The notes under the pieces: generated by a model
Told to the model about the DNA's origin: nothing
Seen by the model: only the letters and a program-made list of their open reading frames with translations
Databases searched by the model: none
In this document: positions 44,989-52,831 of the stretch, in pieces
Position numbering within the stretch: the stretch's first letter is position 1
How the letters are laid out: each line of letters opens with the position of its first letter
From: Allobosea lathyri
GTDB lineage: Bacteria > Pseudomonadota > Alphaproteobacteria > Rhizobiales > Beijerinckiaceae
NCBI RefSeq assembly: GCF_900108245.1
Contig: NZ_FNUY01000005.1
Location: forward strand, 124,001 to 188,000
Length of the DNA stretch: 64,000 nucleotides
Reading direction: 5' to 3'
Translations under genes and position numbers: made by a program

Positions 44989-45861
44989 TCAAGCGGAAAG
45001 CCCATCATGTGCCTCCCGCCTTGTGGTGGCGTATTGCGCGAAGGCATCCGGCCCCTTTTCCAGCACATTCGCCTTGATCCAGGCCAGGAAGGTGTCGCGC
45101 TCGCGGGAGATCTTGTCCCAGGCGATGTAGGAGTCGTTGGCGCGCTTGTAGTAGCCATGGGCGTAGGACGGAAACGCACCGCCCGGAACATGGGCGATCG
45201 CCGTGACGGTCCAGGACGGCAGGATCACCGCATTGGCATTGCGCGGGCCGAAATCGTCGACGATCTCCTCGACCGTGACGAGCGAACGCTTGGCCGCCAG
45301 CACCGCCTCCTTCTGCACACCGACAATGCCCTCCAGCAGGACATTGCCCTCGCGATCGGCCTTCAGCGCATGGATGATCGCGGCATCGGGCCGGATCGCG
45401 GGCACCGTCGCCAGAACCTCACCGGTATAGGGGCAGGTCACGGATCTGATGTTGGGATTGACCTTGGGCAGGTCGACGCCCTTGTAACCACGGAAGACCG
45501 CGAAGGGCAGGTTCGCCGCGCCGGCTTCATAAGCATTGGCGAGAGCGGCATGGCTGTGCTCCTCGGTTTCGAGGCGATGTGGCCAGCCATTCTCGACCGC
45601 GTCGCGGAACCGGTGCAACGAGCCGACGCCGGGATTTCCGCCCCAGGAGAAGATCAGCTTCTCGGCGCAGCCGGTGCCGATCAGCTGGTCGTAGATCAGG
45701 TCCGGCGTCATCCGGATCAGCGTCAGCCGCTTGCGGCCCTGCCGGATCGTCTCATGGCCCGCCGCATGCGGGATCAGATGGGTAAAGCCCTCCATCGCGA
45801 CGGAGCAGCCATCGCTCAGAACCGCTTCGATTCCCTGCGCGAGGGAGACGAATTCAGCCAC
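44989..45861 (-). CDS. pcaI: 3-oxoadipate CoA-transferase alpha subunit, long form
   Basis: 290 residues from a GTG with GAGGAG eight bases upstream. Family I CoA-transferase alpha-subunit features: SVAMEGFTHLIPHAAG, FSWGGNPGVGSLHRFRDAVENGW, KVNPNIRSVTCPYTGEVLATVPAIRPDAAIIHA. Longer than PcaI of Pseudomonas (~231) and similar to CatI of strain B13 or IpdA-like proteins. It activates 3-oxoadipate with CoA from succinyl-CoA. It is first of the catabolic genes and divergent from the regulator, with the operator between them. Confidence 0.85.
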   Translation of the reverse strand: MAEFVSLAQGIEAVLSDGCSVAMEGFTHLIPHAAGHETIRQGRKRLTLIRMTPDLIYDQLIGTGCAEKLIFSWGGNPGVGSLHRFRDAVENGWPHRLETEEHSHAALANAYEAGAANLPFAVFRGYKGVDLPKVNPNIRSVTCPYTGEVLATVPAIRPDAAIIHALKADREGNVLLEGIVGVQKEAVLAAKRSLVTVEEIVDDFGPRNANAVILPSWTVTAIAHVPGGAFPSYAHGYYKRANDSYIAWDKISRERDTFLAWIKANVLEKGPDAFAQYATTRREAHDGLSA

Positions 45862-45879
45862 CTTGACATCTCCTCGAAA

Positions 45880-45914
45880 TGTGCGTTAATCGCACAATGT
45901 TTTGATTATCGCAC
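45880..45914. promoter_or_regulatory. Likely operator of the pca regulator
   Basis: Three 10-base half-sites: GTGCGTTAAT (inverted, 45881-45890), TTAATCGCAC (45886-45895) and ATTATCGCAC (45905-45914). The first two form the palindrome TGTGCG-TTAAT-CGCACA and the third is a direct repeat 19 bases on. A palindrome plus a direct repeat is the known layout of PcaU-type IclR regulators. Confidence 0.65.
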
Positions 45915-45944
45915 TTTATGATGCGCGCGAGGCATGGTCAAGCG

Positions 45945-46712
45945 ATGGCAGGCGAGGCTCCAGACCGCGATCATATGGCAGCCCTCGAAAAGGGGCTGGC
46001 GGTGATCGAATGCTTCGATGCCGCCCATGACAAGCTCACCATCGCGGAGGTCGCGCGCGCGACCGACCTGTCACGGGCTGCGGCTCGCCGCTGCCTGCTG
46101 ACGCTCACCCGCATCGGCTATGCCGAATTCGACGGCAAATTCTTCAGGCTGACGCCGCGCGTGCTGCGCCTTGGCCATGCCTGGCTCGCCTCGACCGCGC
46201 TGCCGCAACTGGTGCAGCCTTTCCTGGAGCGCCTTTCGGAGGAGATGCATGAATCCTCCTCGGCCTCGCTGCTGGACGGGCATGAGATCGTCTATATAGC
46301 CCGTTCGGCGCAGCGGCGGATCATGTCCGTCGGACTTTCGGTCGGCACGCATCTTCCCGCCTTCTGCACATCGATGGGCCGCGTCCTGCTGGCCTGGCGC
46401 GAGCCGCAGGACGCGCAGGCACGCATCCTCGCCGGCAAGCCGCGCGCGCTGACCCCCCACACCGTCACCGACATCGCCGCGCTGATGGCAATCCTCGCCA
46501 ATATACGCCAGCAGGGCCATTGCATCGTCGATCAGGAGCTCGAACTCGGCCTGATCTCGCTTGCCGTGCCGCTGTTCAACGCACGCGGAGAGGCTGTCGC
46601 GGCCTTCAACATTTCGGGCCAAATCCAGCGGACATCGCCGCAGCAGATGGCCGAGCGCTTCCTGCCAAGAATGCTCGCCTTGCAGGCGATGCTTCGGCCA
46701 CTGATCACGTGA
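45945..46712 (+). CDS. IclR-family regulator of the pca genes
   Basis: About 255 residues of the PcaR/PcaU/PobR branch of IclR. The N-terminal winged helix has ALEKGLAVIECFDAAHDKLTIAEVARATDLSRAAARRCLLTL and GYAEFDGKFFRLTPRVLRLG. The C-terminal effector domain has SASLLDGHEIVYIARSAQRRIMSVGLSVGTHLPAFCTSMGRVLLA. It most likely senses 3-oxoadipate or protocatechuate and controls the divergent pca genes. Start codons at 45918, 45921 and 45945 are possible; none has a strong ribosome site. Confidence 0.87.
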   Translation: MAGEAPDRDHMAALEKGLAVIECFDAAHDKLTIAEVARATDLSRAAARRCLLTLTRIGYAEFDGKFFRLTPRVLRLGHAWLASTALPQLVQPFLERLSEEMHESSSASLLDGHEIVYIARSAQRRIMSVGLSVGTHLPAFCTSMGRVLLAWREPQDAQARILAGKPRALTPHTVTDIAALMAILANIRQQGHCIVDQELELGLISLAVPLFNARGEAVAAFNISGQIQRTSPQQMAERFLPRMLALQAMLRPLIT

Positions 46713-46727
46713 AACAGGACCATCGCC

Positions 46728-47612
46728 ATGCTTGAACTCGAAGCCGGGCCCCTGCGCGCGCGCGTTTTCCCCGAGATCGGCGGGATCGTCGCCGGGCTCG
46801 ACTGGCGCGGGCCGGATGGGCGGGTACACAAGGTCCTCCACTCACCCGACGGCGCCACGCCCTCGATCGCGGCGCCCAATCTTTTCGGCAGCTGGGCGAT
46901 GGCGCCCTTCGCCAATCGCGCCTTCGACTGCGTGGTCGATGATGGCGAGCAGCGTTTCACGGTGCCGAAGAACAGCCCTACCGGCAATATCCACGGCTTC
47001 GGCTGGCAGGCCGCCTGGAATGTCCTGCGGTATGACCGCGGCCATACCGTGCTCGAACACCGCCGAACGGAGGGGCCGGACCCGTATCGCTACCGGGTCG
47101 TGCAGGATATCCGCCTTGATGAGGCCGGTATGACCATCGCGCTTTCGATCACCAACGAGGCTGACCTGGCCCTACCCTATGGCCTGGGCCACCATCCCTG
47201 GTTCGGCTGTGCCGGCGACACCCGGCTGGGTATGACCGCTGAGGGCGCGCTCGTCTTCGGCGAGGCGTTTCGCGCCATCGGCTCGCAGCGGCTGGCGGAA
47301 GGCGGCCCCTTTGCGTCCGGCCCCGTCTTCGCAACCGGCCGCGAGACGGCCTGGAGCTTTCTGGACTGGGGCGGGACCGCGCGGATCGAAACGCCATCGA
47401 CGGGGCTCGCGATCACGCTGACCGCGAGCGAGAGCCTGAACTGCCCGGTTGTCTGGGCTCCCGCCGGCGCGGACTTCCTCTGCGTCGAGCCGCAAAGCCA
47501 TGCCATCGGCGCCCCCAGTGAGCCCGCCGCGCGCGCGGCCGCGCCGCTCAAGCGCCTGGAACCCGGCGAGACGCTGGAAGGCTGGCTGCGGATCGCGCCC
47601 GAAGCGATCTGA
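46728..47612 (+). CDS. Aldose 1-epimerase family protein
   Basis: A 294-residue galactose-mutarotase fold protein. Catalytic histidine candidates are GNIHGFGWQ and the GLGHHPWF motif, and the general-base glutamate lies in FLCVEPQSHAIGAP. It starts with AGGA eight bases upstream and follows the regulator by 15 bases, so the two may be co-transcribed. It interconverts sugar anomers; the nearby dgoK and rbsK suggest galactose-type metabolism, which would be a different role from the aromatic pathway. Confidence 0.88.
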   Translation: MLELEAGPLRARVFPEIGGIVAGLDWRGPDGRVHKVLHSPDGATPSIAAPNLFGSWAMAPFANRAFDCVVDDGEQRFTVPKNSPTGNIHGFGWQAAWNVLRYDRGHTVLEHRRTEGPDPYRYRVVQDIRLDEAGMTIALSITNEADLALPYGLGHHPWFGCAGDTRLGMTAEGALVFGEAFRAIGSQRLAEGGPFASGPVFATGRETAWSFLDWGGTARIETPSTGLAITLTASESLNCPVVWAPAGADFLCVEPQSHAIGAPSEPAARAAAPLKRLEPGETLEGWLRIAPEAI

Positions 47613-47638
47613 CTGATCACATGTGAGGGAAAACCGCC

Positions 47639-47742
47639 GTCATTCCGGGCAGAGCGAAGCGCAGACCCGGAATCCATCATAGGGTGCAATGGCATTCGAT
47701 GGATTCCGGATCAGCGCCGCTACGCGGCTTGTCCGGAATGAC
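47639..47742. repeat. Two-hairpin intergenic repeat, copy 3
   Basis: Outer arms GTCATTCCGG and CCGGAATGAC. Inside are CATTCCGGG/CCCGGAATC and ATTCCGGAT..GTCCGGAAT pairings. It lies between convergent genes, like copies 1 and 2. Confidence 0.7.
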
Positions 47743-47796
47743 CACGTTGTCCGAGCGGCTTCTCCAGAGTTCGCTCTGTCGGCAAATAAGCCAGCT

Positions 47797-48447
47797 TTAG
47801 CGCCAGCGCGGGCCGGTCTCGTAATAGCGCTGGAGGTTGTAGGGCTGATAGCCAAAGGCGCTAGCCGGCAGGGCCGGGCGCAGCAGGATCTGCTCGCGGG
47901 CCGCATCCCAGTTCGGAGCCTTGCGCTGCTGGGCAATCGCGGCGCGCTGCTTCGCCTTGGCGTTGGCGATCTTGGCCTTCGAGCCGCCCGAGGCCTTCGC
48001 GAATTGCGAGAGCCCGTCATTGGCCGCGCCGTTCAAGGCGATGCGGGTCTGGCCGGCGCCGTGCTTCTTGACCAGCGCAAAGAGCTTCGCGGCATTGGCG
48101 GGATGCAGGCGGATGCAGCCATGCGAGGCCGGGCGGCCGAGCGCGCCAACCGCAGTGGTGCCGTGAATGGCGTAGCCGCCGCGGAAGAACACGGCATTGG
48201 GCATCGCTCCACCATATTTCCGAGAATACCAGTTCTTCTCCAGCCGTGTCGGCCGATAGACACCGTTGGGCGAACGAAAGCCCGAGCGGCCCGAGGAGAT
48301 CGCCCAATTGTGGACCTCGCCATCGGAGGTGGTCACGGTCATGCGCTGGGCCGCGATATTGACGCGGACATCGACGCCGGCATGGGCCGAGGCGATGCCG
48401 GCGAGCGACAGGAAGGCGATAGCCAGAAGACTGAAAACGCGACGCAT
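47797..48447 (-). CDS. L,D-transpeptidase (YkuD)
   Basis: 216 residues: signal peptide MRRVFSLLAIAFLSLAGIASAHA, then a YkuD domain with the catalytic block HGTTAVGALGRPASHGCIRL (nucleophile Cys, with the preceding His). A basic Ala/Lys-rich linker (AKASGGSKAKIANAKAKQR) leads to a C-terminal stretch ending QRYYETGPRWR. It makes 3-3 crosslinks in peptidoglycan or attaches proteins to it. GGAG precedes the ATG at 48447; the longer frame is not supported. Confidence 0.9.
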   Translation of the reverse strand: MRRVFSLLAIAFLSLAGIASAHAGVDVRVNIAAQRMTVTTSDGEVHNWAISSGRSGFRSPNGVYRPTRLEKNWYSRKYGGAMPNAVFFRGGYAIHGTTAVGALGRPASHGCIRLHPANAAKLFALVKKHGAGQTRIALNGAANDGLSQFAKASGGSKAKIANAKAKQRAAIAQQRKAPNWDAAREQILLRPALPASAFGYQPYNLQRYYETGPRWR

Positions 48448-48684
48448 CACACCACTCCGGAAAGACGCAACCGTTGCAAGAACCGTGGCGTTGTCGGACA
48501 TGAAAGCCGCCGCCATTACGCTCAGAAAACAGCGCTTGATGGTGGCTTGTAAAGCGCAAAGGCGAAATGTGGTTTAAGGGCGAACGGACGATGCGTTTGT
48601 GCAGCCCGTTTCAGCCTCTGGCGTACCGTCAAGGCAGCGTAGCAGGGCAGGCTGCCCTCTTACGCGCCGCGGGGTTTTGAGCTC

Positions 48685-49530
48685 CTAGATCATCGGCAGG
48701 GAACGCGGCTTCGGTCCACGCGGAAACGCGGCGTCGATGCGGGCGATCTCAGCATCGCTCAGGCGCAGGCCCAGAGCGCCGGCATTGTCCTCGACATGTG
48801 CGACGCGTGCCGCCTTGGGAATGGCGAAGACGGATGCGCGCCGCGTCAGGAAGGCGAGCGCCACCTGACGCACACTTGCGCCATGGGCGGCGGCGATCTC
48901 AGCCAGGAGCCGGCCGCCGGCACTGCCGGAATCGGGAAAATCATCATGCCCGAATGGGCTGTAGGCGGTGACCGCGACGCCATGGCGCTCGCACCAGGGG
49001 ATCACCGCATGTTCGATCGCGCGCTCGCGCAGGTGATAAAGCACCTGATTGCAGGCGATCGCGCCGGTCCCAGCGACCGAGAGCGCCTCGTCGAGATCAT
49101 CGACATCGAAATTGCTGACACCCCAGGACAGGATCTTGCCCTCGCTGCGCAGTGCCTCGAACGCGGCAAAAGTCTCTTCCAGCGGGTAGGAACCACGCCA
49201 GTGCAGGAGATAGCAGTCGAGCCTGTCGGTCTTCAGCTTGCGCAACGAGCGTTCGCAGGCCGTGCGGGCGCCCGCATGCGAGGCGTTGTGAGGCAGCACT
49301 TTCGACACCAGAAAAGTCTCGTCGCGACGGCCGGCAATGGCCTCGCCAATGATCTCCTCCGAGCGGCCATCGCCATACATCTCGGCGGTGTCGATATGGC
49401 TCAGGCCGAGATCGAGCCCGCGGCGAAAGGCAGCGATAGCCTCGCGCCGGTCGCCCTGCTCGATATACCAGCTGCCCTGACCGATGCTGGTGAGCTCCGG
49501 GCCGCCTGATCCAAATGGGTGCCGCGTCAT
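48685..49530 (-). CDS. Aldo/keto reductase
   Basis: A 281-residue TIM-barrel oxidoreductase of the AKR superfamily. The catalytic tetrad is present: D47 and Y52 (IDTAEMYGDGRSEE), K77 (VSKVLP) and H110 (CYLLHWRG). The NADPH-binding end is FAIPKAARVAHVEDN. It reduces carbonyls; the physiological substrate cannot be told. The 237 bases up to the L,D-transpeptidase start contain only a small palindrome, AGGGCAG/CTGCCCT at 48644-48658, a possible weak terminator. Confidence 0.9.
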   Translation of the reverse strand: MTRHPFGSGGPELTSIGQGSWYIEQGDRREAIAAFRRGLDLGLSHIDTAEMYGDGRSEEIIGEAIAGRRDETFLVSKVLPHNASHAGARTACERSLRKLKTDRLDCYLLHWRGSYPLEETFAAFEALRSEGKILSWGVSNFDVDDLDEALSVAGTGAIACNQVLYHLRERAIEHAVIPWCERHGVAVTAYSPFGHDDFPDSGSAGGRLLAEIAAAHGASVRQVALAFLTRRASVFAIPKAARVAHVEDNAGALGLRLSDAEIARIDAAFPRGPKPRSLPMI

Positions 49531-49587
49531 GGCGTCTGCTCCGCTCTCAGGGCCAGGAAGGCTCGTAAGGCAAATAAGCTTCGCGGC

Positions 49588-50910
49588 TCACACCGGCGGC
49601 GTGCCGTTGGCCTGAAGCACCTCGCCCGCGAGGTAAAGCGAGCCGCAGATCAGGATGCGTGGCGGGCCCGACCAGCTGCGGCTCGCGATCTCGCGCAACG
49701 CCTGCTCGACGGAGCCGGCGGTCTCGGCATTAAGCCCCGCTTCGCGCGCCAATTGCGCGACCTCCTCGGCCGGCCGCGCGACCAGCGCATTCTGGATCGG
49801 CACCGCAAAGAGAACCTGCGCCAGGCCCTTGAAATGCGCCAGCGTCGCGCGTGCATCCTTGGTCGAGAGCAGGCCGGCGATCATCACCAGCGGAGCCGGG
49901 TTGCGATCGGCGAGATCGGCCATGGCCTGCGCCAGCACACGGCCGCCATCGGGATTATGGCCGCCGTCGAGCCAGAGCTCGGCGCCCGCCGGGATGAGTT
50001 CAGCGAGCTTGCCGCGCGCCAGCCTCTGCAACCGCGCCGGCCAGTCAGCGTCGAGCATGCCCCGCTCGAAGGCGTGTGTGGGCAGCCCGCCATAGCCGGC
50101 GGCGCGCAAGGCGGCGATCGCCGTGCCGGCATTGATATGCTGGTGGCGGCCGGACAGGCGCGGCAAAGGCAAATCGAGCAGGCCGTCGCCATCCTCGTAG
50201 ACCAGGCGGCCACCATCCTCATGCACGTTGAAATCCTGCGCGCCGATGAGGATGCGCGAGGCGCCGACGCGCTCGGCAGTGGCTTCCAGCACAGCTGTCG
50301 GCTCAAGCTCCTGCGGGGCGATCACGGCCGGCGCGCCCCGCTTGAAGATACCGGCCTTCTCGCCCGCGATCTTGGTCACGGTGTCGCCGAGATATTCGGA
50401 ATGGTCGAGCGAGACCGGCGTCACCACCGTGCAGGCGGGGTGGTCGATGACATTGGTGGTGTCGAAACGGCCGCCGAGCCCGACTTCGAGCAGGACGACA
50501 TCCGCCGGATGCTCGGAAAAGAGCAGCAGCGCGGCCGAGGTGGTGATCTCGAAGAAAGTGATCTGGTCGCCGGCATTGGCGCGCTCGCAGCGCTCCAGCG
50601 CCTCGACCAGAACGGCCTCGTCGACGAAGCGGCCGCCGCCGGGGGCCCCAAGGCGAATGCGCTCATGGAAGCGCACCAGATGCGGCGAGGTATAGACGTG
50701 GACTTTCAGGCCGGCGGCTTCGAGGATCGCCCGCATGAAGGCGATGGTCGAGCCCTTGCCGTTGGTTCCGGCGACATGGATGACCGGCGGCAGACGCTTC
50801 TGCGGATCGCCCAGCCGTTCCAGCAGCGTCAGGATGCGCCCGAGCGAGAGGTCGATCAGCTTGGGATGCAGCGCGAGGAAGCGCGCCAGCAGCGTGTCGG
50901 ACGACCCCAT
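49588..50910 (-). CDS. folC: Folylpolyglutamate synthase / dihydrofolate synthase
   Basis: A 440-residue Mur-ligase-type enzyme that adds glutamate to dihydropteroate and folates. P-loop GTNGKGST at 48-55; YTSPHLVRFHERI; FFEITTSAALLLF; GLGGRFDTTNV; SLDHSEYLGDTVTKIAGEKAGIFK; WLDGGHNPDGG. The start at 50910 gives the usual length. It is last in trpA-accD-folC, 28 bases after accD, the common alphaproteobacterial order. Confidence 0.95.
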   Translation of the reverse strand: MGSSDTLLARFLALHPKLIDLSLGRILTLLERLGDPQKRLPPVIHVAGTNGKGSTIAFMRAILEAAGLKVHVYTSPHLVRFHERIRLGAPGGGRFVDEAVLVEALERCERANAGDQITFFEITTSAALLLFSEHPADVVLLEVGLGGRFDTTNVIDHPACTVVTPVSLDHSEYLGDTVTKIAGEKAGIFKRGAPAVIAPQELEPTAVLEATAERVGASRILIGAQDFNVHEDGGRLVYEDGDGLLDLPLPRLSGRHQHINAGTAIAALRAAGYGGLPTHAFERGMLDADWPARLQRLARGKLAELIPAGAELWLDGGHNPDGGRVLAQAMADLADRNPAPLVMIAGLLSTKDARATLAHFKGLAQVLFAVPIQNALVARPAEEVAQLAREAGLNAETAGSVEQALREIASRSWSGPPRILICGSLYLAGEVLQANGTPPV

Positions 50911-50938
50911 GATGCGTTGTGGCTCCGCCGATGCCGTC

Positions 50939-51844
50939 TCAGACCGCTTCGGCGACGGGCTGCGGGGCTGCAATGGGGGCTACATCCACAGCCGGCACGG
51001 GCTGCCTGGTCAGCAGGCGACCGAGCCGCGCCAGCGTGGCGGGAATCTCATGCCGGTGGACGACCATGTCGACCATGCCGTGATCCTTGAGATATTCGGC
51101 GCGCTGGAAACCGTCCGGCAGTTTCTCACGCACAGTCTGCTCGATCACGCGCGGGCCAGCGAAACCGATCAGCGCGCCGGGTTCGGCGATCTGGACGTCG
51201 CCCAGCATGGCGTAGGATGCGGTGACGCCGCCCGTGGTCGGGTCGGTCAGCACCACGAAATAGGGCAGGCCGGCCTTGCGCAGGCGCCGCACCGCGATAG
51301 TTGTGCGCGGCATCTGCATGAGCGAGAGGATACCCTCCTGCATGCGCATTCCACCCGAGGCGGCAAAGACGACATAGGGCGTCTTCTTCTCAATCGCGGT
51401 CTCGGCGCCCCTGATGAAGGCCTCGCCTGCCGCCGTGCCGATCGTGCCGCCGATGAAGTGGAAGTCCTGCACCGCAATCGTCATCGGCAGCCCCTTGACG
51501 CGGCCATAGCCGACCTTGAAGGCATCGGGCGCGCCGGTCTTGGCACGGGCGTCCTTGAGCCGGTCGATATAGCGCTTCTCGTCGCGAAACTTCAGCGGGT
51601 CGGCCGCGACCTCCGGCAAGGCGACATCGAGCCATTTGCCTTCGTCGAAGGTCAGCCGCAGCCGCTCCGGCGCCGTGACGCGCATGTGGTGTTCGGAGCC
51701 GGGAATGACGAAGCCATTGGCCTCGACATCCTTGTGGAAGACCATCTGCCCGGAATCGGGGCATTTGATCCAGAGGTTCTCCGGGCTCTCGCGCTTGAAC
51801 AGCGTCTTGATGCGCGGCCGGACGACTTCGGAAATCCAGTTCAT
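50939..51844 (-). CDS. accD: Acetyl-CoA carboxylase carboxyltransferase beta subunit
   Basis: 301 residues. The crotonase-like carboxyltransferase core is complete: [69 protein letters not shown]. The N-terminal zinc ribbon of E. coli AccD is reduced to one cysteine ([16 protein letters not shown]), as is usual in alphaproteobacteria. With AccA it transfers CO2 from biotin to acetyl-CoA in fatty-acid synthesis. The C-terminal ~20 residues are Pro/Ala-rich. Confidence 0.95.
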   Translation of the reverse strand: MNWISEVVRPRIKTLFKRESPENLWIKCPDSGQMVFHKDVEANGFVIPGSEHHMRVTAPERLRLTFDEGKWLDVALPEVAADPLKFRDEKRYIDRLKDARAKTGAPDAFKVGYGRVKGLPMTIAVQDFHFIGGTIGTAAGEAFIRGAETAIEKKTPYVVFAASGGMRMQEGILSLMQMPRTTIAVRRLRKAGLPYFVVLTDPTTGGVTASYAMLGDVQIAEPGALIGFAGPRVIEQTVREKLPDGFQRAEYLKDHGMVDMVVHRHEIPATLARLGRLLTRQPVPAVDVAPIAAPQPVAEAV

Positions 51845-51878
51845 CGGATCATCCCTGAGTTTCGAGCAGGCAGCAGGC

Positions 51879-52727
51879 TCACGCTGCCGCTTTCGCGACG
51901 GAGCGAATCCCGGCCGCCAGTTCCGAGACGAGCGAGGTGACAGCCGAAACCGTCTTTTCCGTGGCCTTGCCGTCGGCATCGAGCGAAAACCTGACGCGCT
52001 CGACCAGGGCGGAGCCGACGACGACGCCGTCCGCGCCCTTGGCGATGGTGGCGGCATCGGCCGCGGTCTTGACGCCGAAACCGACGGCCACCGGCAGATC
52101 GGTATGGCGCTTGATGCGCGCCACGGCATCGCCGACCGCGTCATAATTCGCGATGGTGCCACCGGTGACGCCGGTCATCGAGACGTAATAGACGAAACCC
52201 GACGTGTTCTGCAGCACCTTGGGCAGGCGCTTGTCGTCCGTCGTCGGCGTGGCCAGGCGGATGAAGCTGAGGCCCGCGGCAAGCGCCGGCAGACAAAGCT
52301 CGACATCCTCCTCAGGCGGCAGGTCGACCACGATCAGCCCGTCGACGCCGGCCTTGCGCGCGTCCACCAGGAACCGGTCGACGCCATAGGCCCAGATCGG
52401 ATTGTAGTAGCCCATCAGCACGATCGGCGTGTCGTGACCGGCAGCGCGGAAGCTTGCGACCATGGCCAGAGTCTTCTTCAAGCTCTGGCCGGCCTTCAGG
52501 GCACGCTGGCCGGCGAGCTGGACCGGGATGCCGTCAGCCATCGGATCGGTGAAGGGCACGCCGAGCTCGATGATGTCGGCGCCGGCCTGCGGCAGCGCAT
52601 TCAGGATCGCGCTCGCAGTGTCGAAATCGGGGTCGCCAGCGGTGACGAAGGTCACGAGCGCGGCGCGGCCCTCCTTCGCGCAGGTCTGGAAACGGTTCTG
52701 GATACGGGTCTGGCCGGTCTCTGTCAT
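51879..52727 (-). CDS. trpA: Tryptophan synthase alpha subunit
   Basis: A 282-residue TIM barrel that releases indole from indole-3-glycerol phosphate. The catalytic residues are E54 (IIELGVPF) and D65 (DPMADG). VDLPPEE and the phosphate-binding [10 protein letters not shown] and GVVVGSALV loops are also present. It heads trpA-accD-folC. Upstream lies the divergent hrpB, so trpF and trpB, normally next to it in this order, are not here. Confidence 0.95.
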   Translation of the reverse strand: MTETGQTRIQNRFQTCAKEGRAALVTFVTAGDPDFDTASAILNALPQAGADIIELGVPFTDPMADGIPVQLAGQRALKAGQSLKKTLAMVASFRAAGHDTPIVLMGYYNPIWAYGVDRFLVDARKAGVDGLIVVDLPPEEDVELCLPALAAGLSFIRLATPTTDDKRLPKVLQNTSGFVYYVSMTGVTGGTIANYDAVGDAVARIKRHTDLPVAVGFGVKTAADAATIAKGADGVVVGSALVERVRFSLDADGKATEKTVSAVTSLVSELAAGIRSVAKAAA

Positions 52728-52831
52728 GGGCTTGCGGTTAGCATGGCGAGGTTTCACTGACCAGAGTGCAGCAGCGGCCGAAACGCCACGGCGCTTGCGC
52801 GGCGCCGCCGGCTGCGTCACATCGCGCAGGC

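Noticed and set aside
45863..45891. TTGACA as a promoter for the IclR regulator
   Set aside because: The -35 is perfect, but the hexamer 17 bases on (TTAATC) is a poor -10 and TTGACA lies at the edge of the pcaI coding region; not supported enough to list.
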